This document shows, piece by piece, positions 42,350-51,615 of a DNA stretch of 64,000 nt (the stretch's first letter is position 1; each line of letters starts with the position of its first letter). The notes under the pieces were generated by a model. It was not told the DNA's origin. It saw only the letters and a list, made by a program, of their open reading frames with translations, and did no database searches. The translations under genes were made by a program, and so were the position numbers. The DNA comes from Actibacterium sp. 188UL27-1 (lineage in GTDB: Bacteria; Pseudomonadota; Alphaproteobacteria; Rhodobacterales; Rhodobacteraceae), in assembly GCF_016901225.1 (NCBI RefSeq), contig NZ_JAFEUL010000004.1:124001-188000 (forward strand), given 5' to 3'.

Positions 42350-43255
42350 ATGGGACAGGTCGTCATTCTTGGGGTCTTTGTGGCGGATACCACATACCGG
42401 GCAACCCGCATGCCAAGGATTGGTGAAACCTTTCTGGGTGACGGATTTGCCTTGGGCCCAGGTGGCAAGGGATCCAACCAAGCCGTGGCCAGTGCGCGTA
42501 TCGGCGCTGACACCCATTTCATCACCCATCTGGGGCAGGATGATTTCGCTGACATGGCGCTTGGCCTTTGGGATAAGGCTGGGATCACACCACATGTCAC
42601 GCGCAATGCAGACAGCTACACCGGGGCCGCCTTCATCTTTGTGGAACAGGGATCCGGTGACAATGCGATCATCATCTCTCCCGGGACGGCGGCCTTGATG
42701 ACCGGGCAGGATATGGAGGCCCACTCCGATCTGATCGCCGGGGCGGATGTTTTTGTCACCCAATTGGAACAACCGGTGGAGGCTGCCTTTCGTGGGTTGG
42801 AGATTGCCCGCGCAGCCGGTGTTACGACCATTCTGAACCCGGCCCCGGCGACCGACTTGCCGGACGGGATGCTGGCCTTATGCGATTATGTCACCCCGAA
42901 CGAGACAGAAACGCAGGAGTTGACCGGGCTGTGCGTCACCACGGTCGAGGATGCGGTACGCGCAGCAGACGCCTTGCGCGACCAAGGTGTTGGGACACCC
43001 CTGATCACCCTGGGTGAACGCGGGGTCTATCTGGCAGGGCATGGTCTGGTTCCGGCGATCACGGCAGGACCCGTGGTTGAAACGACGGGGGCTGGTGATG
43101 CCTTCAACGGCGCATTCGCCGCGGCCTTGGCCGAAGGGCAACCCCCTGTGCAGGCAGCCCGGCTTGGCTGTGCCGCAGCGGGGCTGTCTGTCACGCGCAC
43201 CGGCACCGCCCCGTCCATGCCGCACCGGGCAGACGTTGACGAATGGCTCAACTGA
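42350..43255 (+). CDS. PfkB-family sugar kinase (ribokinase-like)
   Basis: 301 residues. PfkB signatures are G-G-K-G-S-N-Q-A near 39-46 and the C-terminal T-T-G-A-G-D-A-F-N-G near 246-255 with the catalytic Asp. A-P-A-x-D and N-E-T-E near 165 and 183 complete the fold. It phosphorylates a sugar or nucleoside; D-ribose is the usual guess. Stands alone between a small unknown gene and the plcP operon. Confidence 0.9.
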   Translation: MGQVVILGVFVADTTYRATRMPRIGETFLGDGFALGPGGKGSNQAVASARIGADTHFITHLGQDDFADMALGLWDKAGITPHVTRNADSYTGAAFIFVEQGSGDNAIIISPGTAALMTGQDMEAHSDLIAGADVFVTQLEQPVEAAFRGLEIARAAGVTTILNPAPATDLPDGMLALCDYVTPNETETQELTGLCVTTVEDAVRAADALRDQGVGTPLITLGERGVYLAGHGLVPAITAGPVVETTGAGDAFNGAFAAALAEGQPPVQAARLGCAAAGLSVTRTGTAPSMPHRADVDEWLN

Positions 43256-43292
43256 CCTTAGGGCAAAGATATCGTGATCCCGGTGGGTTGGG

Positions 43293-43321
43293 CAGTCATG
43301 TTACTGTCATGCGGGTGACAT
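43293..43321 (+). promoter_or_regulatory. Three-unit Pho box upstream of plcP-btaA-btaB
   Basis: CAGTCAT (43293-43299), CTGTCAT (43304-43310) and GTGACAT (43315-43321) recur with exact 11-bp periodicity and 4-bp spacers. The middle unit is the consensus PhoB half-site. The site lies 39 nt before the plcP GTG start. This places the lipid-remodelling operon under PhoB control, as known for plcP-type genes. Confidence 0.85.
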
Positions 43322-43359
43322 AACCGAGTGCAAAACAACATGGCGACGTTGGGCTGGAT

Positions 43360-44184
43360 GTGAAATACCGCACCATCTTTTTGTCTGACATTCATCTGGG
43401 CACGCGGGGCTGTCAGGCAGGGTTGCTGCTGGATTTCCTGTCATGCCATGACGCGGATGTCTTTTACCTGGTCGGGGACATATTCGACGGATGGAGCCTG
43501 CGCCGTGGCTGGCATTGGCCGCAAAGCCATAATGATGTGATGCAGGCCTTTCTGGCCAAGGCCCATGACGGGGCCAAGATCATCTATATCCCGGGCAACC
43601 ATGACGAGGTGATGCGCGCCTATCTGGGCACCCATTTTGGCGGGATCGAGGTCATGCAAACCGCCAACTTTACCGCACTTAACGACCGTAAATATCTGGT
43701 GACCCATGGCGATCAATTCGACTCGGTCGTGGTTTATGCCAAATGGCTGGCCCATGTCGGCGACCGCGCCTATGTCGCGATCCTGCGGTTGAATACCTGG
43801 TTGAACAAGGCGCGCTGGATGTGGGGCGGGCAATACTGGTCCCTGTCGAAGTGGCTGAAAAATCAGGTAAAGCACGCTGTCAGTTTCATCAGCCATTATG
43901 AAGATGCCCTGACGGACGAGGCGCGGCGCGGCCATTATAATGGCGTGATCTGTGGCCATATCCACCACGCCAATATCCGCCATATCGGCGACGTCGAATA
44001 TGTGAATACCGGGGATTGGGTCGAAAGCTGCACCGCCATTGTCGAACGCGACGACGGTGAGTTGCATTTGATCGACTGGGCGTCCTCGAAACGGCTGCGC
44101 GAGATGGCCCGCAAGGCCAATGGCAAGCGCAAGAACAAGAAACGCACCGTAAGCGTCGATCCCGACATGCGCGAAAGTGCCTGA
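43360..44184 (+). CDS. plcP: PlcP-type phospholipase C (metallophosphoesterase)
   Basis: 274 residues, GTG start. Calcineurin-like metallophosphoesterase motifs are readable: S-D-I-H-L-G near 9-14, G-D-I-F-D-G near 37-42, G-N-H-D-E near 77-81, H-G-D near 117 and G-H-I-H-H near 200-204. Two readings, UDP-2,3-diacylglucosamine hydrolase or PlcP, share this fold; the immediate btaA-btaB neighbours and the Pho box make PlcP far likelier. PlcP removes head groups from phospholipids during phosphate starvation, giving diacylglycerol for the betaine-lipid enzymes. A 7-codon frame at 43340-43363 ends across this start. Confidence 0.9.
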   Translation: MKYRTIFLSDIHLGTRGCQAGLLLDFLSCHDADVFYLVGDIFDGWSLRRGWHWPQSHNDVMQAFLAKAHDGAKIIYIPGNHDEVMRAYLGTHFGGIEVMQTANFTALNDRKYLVTHGDQFDSVVVYAKWLAHVGDRAYVAILRLNTWLNKARWMWGGQYWSLSKWLKNQVKHAVSFISHYEDALTDEARRGHYNGVICGHIHHANIRHIGDVEYVNTGDWVESCTAIVERDDGELHLIDWASSKRLREMARKANGKRKNKKRTVSVDPDMRESA

Positions 44185-44203
44185 GCAGAAGAGAATTCCA
44201 GGA

Positions 44204-45427
44204 ATGACGACGACACAATCCACCGAAGAGCGGCTGGGCGCCGCCGTCCATCAGAACACGGCCCTGTCCAAGGATGGCATGTTGGAACGCGCATTTTCAC
44301 GCCTATTCCGGGGGCTGGTCTATGCGCAGATCTGGGAAGATCCAGTGGTGGACATGGCGGCGTTGCAAATCGGACCGCAGGATAACGTGGTTTGCATCGC
44401 GTCCGGCGGGTGCAACATGATGTCCTATCTGACGGCGCGCCCGTCCTCGGTCACGGCGGTGGATCTGTCACCGGCCCATGTGGCGCTGGGACGGCTCAAG
44501 ATCGCAGCCGCACAGCACCTGTCACAGGCGGAATTTTATCAGCTTTTCGGTGATGCCGATCAGCCGGGCAATCCTGCACTGATTGCCCAGCTTGCGCCGC
44601 ATCTGGACGCGCAGACGCGGCTTTTCTGGCTTGCGCCGCGCGCGCCCTTTCGGCCCCGGGCGCAGATGTTTCGGCGCGGCTTTTATCGCAATGGCGTGCT
44701 GGGACGTTTCATCGGGGCGGCCCATGTGGTGTCTGGCATTGCCGGGGTCAGTTATGCGCCTTTCCTCAGGGCCAAGACGATGGAGGATCAGCAACGCTTT
44801 TTTGACAAACGCATCAACCCGCTTTTTGACCGCAAGGTCGTGCGGTGGATGGCCCGCCAGCGCGCGTCTCTGTTTGGCCTGGGCATTCCGCCGGCGCAAT
44901 ATGACAAACTGGCCGCCGATGGTGGCGGTGACGTGATTGAGGTGCTGCGCGAACGGGTCAGAAAGCTGACCTGCGATTTTCCGGTGAGCGAGAATTACTT
45001 TGCCTGGCAGGCGTTCAATCGTGGGTATCGGAAGGGGGGGCAGGGGCCGGTACCGCCGTATCTGGAGGCGGATCAGTTCGAGGCTGTCCAATCCAGTGCA
45101 GCCCGCGCCAGCATCACAAATCAGTCTGTCACTGATATGTTGGCCGATGCGCCCAGCGGATCGAAATCTTGCTACGTCTTGTTGGACGCCCAGGACTGGA
45201 TGACAGATGCGCAGTTGAACGCTCTTTGGAGCCAGATCACCCGCACCGCCGCGCCGGGCGCCCGGGTTATCTTCCGCACTGGCGGGGCGGCCGATATCCT
45301 GCCGGGCCGCGTGGTCGACGAGACGCTCCGGCGCTGGAGCTATGATGCAGAAGCGTCCGCCACGGGTTTTGCCGCCGATCGCTCGGCCATTTACGGTGGT
45401 TTCCACCTTTACCGGTTTCAGGGATAG
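44204..45427 (+). CDS. btaA: S-adenosylmethionine:diacylglycerol 3-amino-3-carboxypropyltransferase
   Basis: 407 residues from the ATG at 44204; AGGA abuts it and the frame runs 9 codons higher without support. DUF3419 motifs: Y-A-Q-I-W-E-D-P near 41, C-I-A-S-G-G-C-N near 66 and V-D-L-S-P-A-H near 86. Start of diacylglyceryl-N,N,N-trimethylhomoserine (DGTS) synthesis: transfer of the aminocarboxypropyl group from SAM to diacylglycerol. Overlapping in order with plcP and btaB, this is a canonical bta operon. A distant paralogue lies at 6009-7109. Confidence 0.93.
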   Translation: MTTTQSTEERLGAAVHQNTALSKDGMLERAFSRLFRGLVYAQIWEDPVVDMAALQIGPQDNVVCIASGGCNMMSYLTARPSSVTAVDLSPAHVALGRLKIAAAQHLSQAEFYQLFGDADQPGNPALIAQLAPHLDAQTRLFWLAPRAPFRPRAQMFRRGFYRNGVLGRFIGAAHVVSGIAGVSYAPFLRAKTMEDQQRFFDKRINPLFDRKVVRWMARQRASLFGLGIPPAQYDKLAADGGGDVIEVLRERVRKLTCDFPVSENYFAWQAFNRGYRKGGQGPVPPYLEADQFEAVQSSAARASITNQSVTDMLADAPSGSKSCYVLLDAQDWMTDAQLNALWSQITRTAAPGARVIFRTGGAADILPGRVVDETLRRWSYDAEASATGFAADRSAIYGGFHLYRFQG

Positions 45428-45432
45428 CCGCC

Positions 45433-46074
45433 ATGACGGATCAGGCGGGGAACCACGCGGAACTTATGAACGCCACCTACCGGCGCCAGCGATTGATCTA
45501 TGATCTGAGCCGGAAGTATTTCCTGCTGGGCCGCGATCATCTGGTCAAGTACTTGCATCCGCCATCGGGCGGACACGTTTTGGAAGTTGCCTGCGGCACC
45601 GGGCGCAATCTGGCCCATGTCGCGCGAAAACGGTTGGGGTGTGACCTTTACGGCCTTGATATCTCGACCGAAATGTTGCGATCTGCTGATCGCAGGCTTT
45701 ATGGGCGGGCGCAACTTGCCCAAGGCGACGCCTGCAACTTCGACCCGCACGCCCTGTTTGGTGTGGATGGGTTCCACCGGATCATCCTGTCATACAGCCT
45801 GTCCATGATCCCCGATTGGGAGGGTGCCCTGCGCGAGGCAGTGCGCCATCTGGCGGAGGGTGGGGAGCTGCATATCGTGGATTTCGGTGACCAAGGCGAC
45901 CTGCCCGCACCGTTCAAACGCGGGCTGCGCCAATGGTTGGCCAAATTCCATGTCACCCCGCGCGACACATTACCGACAGTGCTTGAGGAGCTGGCCCTGG
46001 CCGAAGGCGCACGGGTTGAACAAACCATGCTTTATCGCCGTTACGCCCAATATGCGGTTTTCGTGAAGGCGTGA
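45433..46074 (+). CDS. btaB: Diacylglyceryl-homoserine N-methyltransferase
   Basis: 213 residues. SAM-methyltransferase motif L-E-V-A-C-G-T-G-R-N near 50-59, L-D-I-S near 77, and the Y-S-L-S-M-I segment near 120. BtaB trimethylates the homoserine amine to give DGTS. It begins 5 nt after btaA and ends the operon. Confidence 0.92.
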   Translation: MTDQAGNHAELMNATYRRQRLIYDLSRKYFLLGRDHLVKYLHPPSGGHVLEVACGTGRNLAHVARKRLGCDLYGLDISTEMLRSADRRLYGRAQLAQGDACNFDPHALFGVDGFHRIILSYSLSMIPDWEGALREAVRHLAEGGELHIVDFGDQGDLPAPFKRGLRQWLAKFHVTPRDTLPTVLEELALAEGARVEQTMLYRRYAQYAVFVKA

Positions 46075-46116
46075 CGGGCCGACGCCACCGCGCCTGGCCC
46101 AGTCGCCTGCGCGCGA

Positions 46117-48336
46117 TCATGCGACAGCGAACCCGTGTTTCGTAATCGGCAAGGTCTGGATGCGTTCCCCGGTGGCTTGAAAAAGTGCGTTGGCCAAGGC
46201 GGGCGCGACAGGCGGTACGCCCGGTTCACCCAGCCCACCGGGTGGGTGGTCGCTTTCCATGAAGTGGACAGCCTGTACCGGAGCATTGGCGAGGCGCAAC
46301 ATGTCATAATCCGGGAAGTTGCGCTGCTGGATCTGCCCATTTGCCACCGTGATCTCTCCATACAGGGCCGCCGTCAGGCCAAAGATGACGGAGCCCGTGA
46401 TCTGCGCCTCAGCCGCGTCGGGGTTGATGACCCTCCCGCAATCCACAACGGAGGTCACGCGCGGGACATGCACGGCGCGGCCCGCATCAATGCGGACTTC
46501 CACGACCTGGGCCACGATGGTCTCAAAGCTTTTGACCATGGCAATGCCCCGCCCATGTCCTGCGGGCAGGGTGGTCTCCCAATCGGCAACCTCGCGTGCA
46601 TGTTCCAGAACCGCACGGATCCGCGGATCGCTTGTGTGATCCAGACGAAAGGCAAGAGGGTCCGCGCCGGCCTCCGCGGCAAGGGCATCCATGAAACTTT
46701 CGTGGAAAAAACCCATCTGGGTGAAGTCCACCGCCCGCCAGGTTCCGACCGGTAGGGGGCTGGGGCATTTGATGCGGGCAATGTTGCGATTGGGGATATC
46801 GTATTGAAGGCCAAAGGGGCGTTCGCTGTCGGGCATACCGCTATCCGCATCGATATAGGTGTGGTGGATCGCAGTGATTTTTCCATCTTCGACGGTGCCT
46901 GTCATGCGGCTGAGGATGGCGGGGCGATAGGCACCATTGGCCATGTCCTCTTCCCGCGACCAGATGACCTTGACCGGCTGGCGGATCTTGTCCCCGATCG
47001 CGCCCGCGATGGAGATCACGTCCATCTCCGCGCGCCGTCCGAACCCGCCACCCAGGTAGACGGGGTGCATCGTCACTTGATCTGGCGTCAGGTCCAGCCG
47101 CCTTGCCGCCCAGTTGCGCGCCATGATCTGGTTTTGATGCCCGACCCAGACATCGCAGGCCCCATCCCGGACCCAGATGGTGCAATTCATCGGCTCCATC
47201 GTGGCATGGGCGAGGTATGGGACCGAGAAATTCAGGCTTATGGGGGTACCACGCTCTAATGCAGCGTCCACGTCACCGTCGCGATCCATGACCTCCCGCT
47301 CCTTGTCGGTCAGGTCGGCGTCTTGGGCGGCGCGGATGGTATCCGATGACAGGTCGGGTTGGCCCCCGTCCCAAGTGATCTGCAACGCCTCCAACGCGCG
47401 GGCGGCTGTCCAATAGCTGTCGGCGGTCACGGCAACCGCCCGGCCGATGTTCACGACCTCCCCCACACCGCCACCGGTGGGCAGACCGCTTTGATCAACG
47501 GCTGTTGCCCGCGCACCCAGCACCGGTGGCAGCGCCACGGCAGCGTAGACCATACCGGGCAAGGTGACATCCATGCCGAATTGGGCAGCCCCGGTTACCT
47601 TGCCCGGCAGGTCAAGCCGAGGTCGGGAGGTGCCCACGATTGTGTACGCATCCGGGCTTTTTAGAACCGGTTTCAAAGATGGGGTGAAGTCCGCCGCGCG
47701 GGCAGCCAACGCGCCATAGGATGCGCTTTGACCGGTCTTTGGATCACTGACCGTGCCCTTGCTGGCGACCAGTGTCCCCGCGGGGACATCCCATTCGACG
47801 GCGGCTGCCTTGACCAGCATTTCCCTTGCCGCGGCACCAGCCCGGCGCATCCCGTGATGTCCGGTCAACCGGATCGCGGTACTGCCGCCGGTCAATTGAC
47901 CGACCAGGTTTTCAGATATCTTGAAAAACGCGAAATCCAGCATCGGGTAGGCAAAGGCGGGGATGCGGGCCCCTTCGCCCACGATGTACCCGCGCCCGAG
48001 ATCACTGTTGGTGTAGGCATCGGTCGCGGGGGCCTGCACGATCTGGATCTGATCCCAGTCGGCATCCATCTCTTCGGCCAGCATCTGGGCCAGACCGGTG
48101 CCAGCGCCCTGGCCCATCTCCGCATGGGGGGTCAGGACCGTGATGCGATTGTCCGGCGTGATCTTGACCCAGGTGTTCAGGATCGTCTCACCCTTTTCCG
48201 CCGTGTCCGGATCGGCCATCTTTAACCGGTTGGGCGAAAGGGTCAGCCCCAGGGCCAGACCCCCGCCCACAATACCAGCCGTTGCGAGGAAGGAACGGCG
48301 GGTCCATTTGCCCAAGGTCGTGCGTTTCCGGGCCAT
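46117..48336 (-). CDS. Molybdenum hydroxylase large subunit, Tat-exported (IorB-like)
   Basis: 739 residues. A Tat signal R-R-S-F-L-A lies at 13-18 followed by a hydrophobic stretch. Xanthine-oxidase-family molybdopterin-cytosine-dinucleotide motifs are present (G-G-G-F-G-R-R near 418; the catalytic Glu in G-G-L-G-E-P-G near 705). The gene order small subunit then large subunit, with no FAD subunit, is that of isoquinoline 1-oxidoreductase (IorAB) and related aldehyde oxidases. Substrate cannot be told. Divergent from modABC, which supplies molybdate. Confidence 0.9.
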   Translation of the reverse strand: MARKRTTLGKWTRRSFLATAGIVGGGLALGLTLSPNRLKMADPDTAEKGETILNTWVKITPDNRITVLTPHAEMGQGAGTGLAQMLAEEMDADWDQIQIVQAPATDAYTNSDLGRGYIVGEGARIPAFAYPMLDFAFFKISENLVGQLTGGSTAIRLTGHHGMRRAGAAAREMLVKAAAVEWDVPAGTLVASKGTVSDPKTGQSASYGALAARAADFTPSLKPVLKSPDAYTIVGTSRPRLDLPGKVTGAAQFGMDVTLPGMVYAAVALPPVLGARATAVDQSGLPTGGGVGEVVNIGRAVAVTADSYWTAARALEALQITWDGGQPDLSSDTIRAAQDADLTDKEREVMDRDGDVDAALERGTPISLNFSVPYLAHATMEPMNCTIWVRDGACDVWVGHQNQIMARNWAARRLDLTPDQVTMHPVYLGGGFGRRAEMDVISIAGAIGDKIRQPVKVIWSREEDMANGAYRPAILSRMTGTVEDGKITAIHHTYIDADSGMPDSERPFGLQYDIPNRNIARIKCPSPLPVGTWRAVDFTQMGFFHESFMDALAAEAGADPLAFRLDHTSDPRIRAVLEHAREVADWETTLPAGHGRGIAMVKSFETIVAQVVEVRIDAGRAVHVPRVTSVVDCGRVINPDAAEAQITGSVIFGLTAALYGEITVANGQIQQRNFPDYDMLRLANAPVQAVHFMESDHPPGGLGEPGVPPVAPALANALFQATGERIQTLPITKHGFAVA

Positions 48337-48339
48337 CCC

Positions 48340-48804
48340 TTACCCCTCCTTGCGCAGTTGGGCGGCCCGGTGCACGGCGGCGCGGACCCGGTCATAGATG
48401 CCGCAGCGGCAGATATTCGTGATTGCCGCGTCGATATCGGCATCGGTCGGGTCAGGCGTTTCGTTCAGCAGCGCCTCCGCCGCCATGATCATGCCAGACT
48501 GGCAATAGCCGCATTGCGGGACCTGATGCTCCAGCCAGGCTTGCTGCACCGCATTCAGCGCCCCATCGGTTGCCAATGCTTCGATCGTGCGGATTTGAGC
48601 CCCCGCTACGGATGAAACCGGCAACATGCATGTCCGCGTTGCCGTTCCATCGACATGCATAGTGCAGGCCCCGCATGCCGCAATGCCGCAGCCGAATTTC
48701 GTGCCTGTCAGCCCCAGCTTTTCCCGCACCACCCAAAGCAGCGGCATGGCCGGGTCAACATCCACCGAAACCGGCTGTTCGTTGAGCAAAAAATTTATGG
48801 CCAT
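48340..48804 (-). CDS. Molybdenum hydroxylase [2Fe-2S] small subunit (IorA-like)
   Basis: 154 residues from the ATG at 48804 (GGAG 6 nt upstream). Eight cysteines in the two [2Fe-2S] motifs: plant-type C-G-x-x-A-C-G-A-C near 39-47 with a fourth at ~59, and C-G-Y-C-Q-S-G near 98 and C-R-C near 133. It passes electrons from the Mo site. Upstream partner of the large subunit by 3 nt. Confidence 0.94.
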   Translation of the reverse strand: MAINFLLNEQPVSVDVDPAMPLLWVVREKLGLTGTKFGCGIAACGACTMHVDGTATRTCMLPVSSVAGAQIRTIEALATDGALNAVQQAWLEHQVPQCGYCQSGMIMAAEALLNETPDPTDADIDAAITNICRCGIYDRVRAAVHRAAQLRKEG

Positions 48805-48952
48805 TGGCGGCTCCATCGCTGCGTCATGGTGCGGGCTGACCTTTGTCCGGTCCTAGACCGACGGGCAGGGCACAGGTGATTTCAAGAGCACTGACGGTTT
48901 GCGTCTATCGCTGTGTTGTCGGATAAGTCAGGTTGACGTTGGGAGACATATA

Positions 48953-49708
48953 GTGGGCTTGCATCGCGGTATCATGGGGGGGCTTCTGGCTTTGGCCGGT
49001 TTTTTTTCCGTCCCGTGCCATGCCGATGATCTGACGGTCTTTGCTGCGGCCAGCCTGAAAACGGCCCTGGATGAGGTGGCTGGATTCTATGAAACCACCA
49101 CGGGGCACCAGATTACGCTTGTCTTTGCCGGATCCTCAACCCTGGCCCGCCAGATCCAGCAAGGTGCCCCGGCGGACATTTTCATCTCTGCTAACGCGGC
49201 CTGGATGGATGTTGTGCAACAGGACGGTGGGATCCTCGCCGAAAGCCGGTTCGATCTGGTCGGCAACAGGTTGGTTCTGATTGGCCAGAGCGACGCTGAC
49301 CCCCTGGCGCAATTCACAGATGTCCCTGAACGCCTGGGGGACAGCCCGCTGGCGATGGCCTTGGTCGACGCTGTCCCGGCAGGGATCTACGGCAAGGCCG
49401 CATTGGATCATTTCGGGATCTGGGCAGATGTGATGCCCTATGTGGCCCAGTCGGACAATGTGCGGGCTGCCCTGGCGCTTGTCGCCCTGGGGGAAGCCCC
49501 TTTGGGCATCGTCTACGCCTCCGACGCGGTCGCCGATGACAGGGTGAACGTCGTGGCGACGTTTCCCACCGACAGTCATCCCGCTATCCGATATCCCGCC
49601 GCATCGACCGGGGACAACCCGTTGGCCGCGTCTTTCCTTGACCATCTGAAAGGGGAGGCCGCCCAGGCCGTTTTTGCCCGTCAGGGTTTCCTGCCGGCGG
49701 GTGGTTAA
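48953..49708 (+). CDS. modA: Molybdate ABC transporter substrate-binding protein
   Basis: 251 residues from the GTG at 48953 with GGGAG 7 nt upstream; an upstream start at 48899 in the same frame is possible. Signal peptide ends C-H-A near 23. ModA motifs: F-A-A-A-S-L near 30, F-A-G-S-S near 57, and F-I-S-A-N near 74, which line the tetrahedral oxyanion site. It binds molybdate or tungstate. Divergent from the molybdenum hydroxylase; 148-bp gap holds both promoters. Confidence 0.94.
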   Translation: MGLHRGIMGGLLALAGFFSVPCHADDLTVFAAASLKTALDEVAGFYETTTGHQITLVFAGSSTLARQIQQGAPADIFISANAAWMDVVQQDGGILAESRFDLVGNRLVLIGQSDADPLAQFTDVPERLGDSPLAMALVDAVPAGIYGKAALDHFGIWADVMPYVAQSDNVRAALALVALGEAPLGIVYASDAVADDRVNVVATFPTDSHPAIRYPAASTGDNPLAASFLDHLKGEAAQAVFARQGFLPAGG

Positions 49709-50402
49709 GGTGGATTGGCTCGGGCCAGAGGAATGGCAGGCCGTTCGATTGTCGCTTCAGGTTTCGGTCTGGGCGACGCTGCTGTCTTTGCCCGTTGGTT
49801 TGTTGGTGGCCTACGCCCTGTCACGGTGGCGGTTTCCGGGGCGACAGCTGTTGAACGGGATCGTGCATTTGCCATTGATCCTGCCACCGGTCGTAACGGG
49901 GTACCTGTTGTTGATGACCTTTGGCACCCAGGGGGTTGTCGGCGGGGTGCTGGAACAGATGGGTGTCGTTCTGGCATTTCGGTGGACGGGGGCCGCCTTG
50001 GCCGCTGCGATCATGGCATTTCCACTGATGGTGCGGGCGATGCGGTTGTCGCTGGATGCGATTGACCCGAAACTGGAACAGGCCAGCGCCACCCTGGGCG
50101 CGGGGCCCGTTTGGGTCTTTGCGACTGTCACATTGCCCTTGGCCCTGCCGGGTATCATGGCCGGCGGCATTTTGGCCTTTGCTAAGGCGATGGGGGAATT
50201 CGGGGCGACCATCACCTTTGTCTCGAACATCCCCGGACAGACCCAAACCGTACCATCTGCGATCTACGCCTTCCTGCAGGTCCCGGGGGGTGAAGGAGCT
50301 GCGCTTCGGCTGGTGACGGTCTCTGTCATTCTGGCGATGGGCGCGCTTTTGTTGTCCGAGGTTCTGTCGCGCCGCATCGCGCGACGGGTGTCGGGCGCAT
50401 GA
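49701..50402 (+). CDS. modB: Molybdate ABC transporter permease
   Basis: 233 residues from the GTG at 49701, which overlaps modA by 8 nt; GTG at 49710 is the alternative. Five to six membrane spans and the BPD_transp_1 loop (E-Q-A-S-A-T-L-G-A-G near 129). Standard ModB length. The stop overlaps modC by 4 nt. Confidence 0.94.
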   Translation: MVKVDWLGPEEWQAVRLSLQVSVWATLLSLPVGLLVAYALSRWRFPGRQLLNGIVHLPLILPPVVTGYLLLMTFGTQGVVGGVLEQMGVVLAFRWTGAALAAAIMAFPLMVRAMRLSLDAIDPKLEQASATLGAGPVWVFATVTLPLALPGIMAGGILAFAKAMGEFGATITFVSNIPGQTQTVPSAIYAFLQVPGGEGAALRLVTVSVILAMGALLLSEVLSRRIARRVSGA

Positions 50403-51508
50403 GTCTGTCGGTGGCCATCACCCACCGCCATGGCGATTTCACATTGGATGTGGCGTTCGAAGCGCCGCCCGGGGTGACGGTTCTGTTCGGACGGTCCGGC
50501 GCAGGCAAGACGACCGTCGCCAATGCGGTGGCCGGGATCCTCAAGCCGGATACGGGCCGAATTGCAGTGGATGACCTGGTGCTGGTCGACCAGGCGAAAG
50601 GCGTCTGGTTGCCGCCCCACAGGCGCAGGCTGGGCTACATCTTTCAAGAAGGGCGGCTTTTTCCCCACCTGACGGTGCGCCAGAACCTGGCCTATGGCCG
50701 CTGGTTCGCACCGCGCGACCGTGCCTCAGATGACATGGCGCGCATTGTCGAATTGTTGGGGATCGGCCATCTGTTGGATCGTCGCCCCGTGGTCCTGTCG
50801 GGCGGAGAAAAGCAACGGGTTGCCATTGGCCGTGCTGTGCTCGCGCGACCAACGCTCATCCTTGCGGATGAACCGCTGGCAGCCCTTGATGCCCCCCGCA
50901 AGGCCGAGATCTTGACCTATTTCGAACGTCTGCGGGATGAGGTGGCGATCCCTGTCCTTTACGTCACCCATGCCGTGGCAGAGGTTGCCCGCCTGGCCAC
51001 CACCGTCGTGGCGTTGCGTGATGGTGCGGTGGCGCGGGTCGGACCGGCCGCCGCCGTCTTGGGCGATCCGAGCTTCACGCCTGCAGGCATTCGGGCCGTC
51101 GGTGCGGTGCTCGAGGTCGTGGTGGCCCGCCACCATGCGGATGGATTGACCGAAGTGACCGCGGGCCAGGATGCGCTGTTCCTGCCCCGCATCGCCTCGC
51201 ATGCAGGCACAAGGCTGCGCATCCGCATCGCCGCCCAAGATGTGCTTTTGTCGCGCGACCGACCCACCGGGTTATCGGCGCTCAACATATTGGGCGGCAG
51301 GATCGAAACTATTCGACCGGGGGAAGGACCGGGCGCCATTGTCTCCCTTAATACCAGCGCGGGGCTTGTTCTGGCCCGGGTCACCCAGCGATCGGTCAAG
51401 GCGCTTGGCCTGACCGAGGGGATGATTTGCCATGCGGTCATCAAAACCGTGGCCACCGCCCCCGAAGATGTCGGCGGTCAGATCAAAGAAGCGCCGCCAC
51501 CTAAATAA
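50399..51508 (+). CDS. modC: Molybdate ABC transporter ATP-binding protein
   Basis: 369 residues. Walker A F-G-R-S-G-A-G-K-T near 30-38, Q-loop I-F-Q-E-G near 81, signature L-S-G-G-E-K-Q-R-V near 133, Walker B I-L-A-D-E-P-L near 153. A C-terminal mop/TOBE-like domain (~290-355) follows and binds molybdate, matching ModC length. Ends the modABC operon. Confidence 0.94.
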   Translation: MSLSVAITHRHGDFTLDVAFEAPPGVTVLFGRSGAGKTTVANAVAGILKPDTGRIAVDDLVLVDQAKGVWLPPHRRRLGYIFQEGRLFPHLTVRQNLAYGRWFAPRDRASDDMARIVELLGIGHLLDRRPVVLSGGEKQRVAIGRAVLARPTLILADEPLAALDAPRKAEILTYFERLRDEVAIPVLYVTHAVAEVARLATTVVALRDGAVARVGPAAAVLGDPSFTPAGIRAVGAVLEVVVARHHADGLTEVTAGQDALFLPRIASHAGTRLRIRIAAQDVLLSRDRPTGLSALNILGGRIETIRPGEGPGAIVSLNTSAGLVLARVTQRSVKALGLTEGMICHAVIKTVATAPEDVGGQIKEAPPPK

Positions 51509-51615
51509 ACCAAACTCCAGACAGCCCGATGGTTTCGGCAAAACACCATCATCCCATCATGTGTCCAAAAATATCCCCGCCGGAGGCACAAAACCTTCTC
51601 CACCATCTATTCCGG

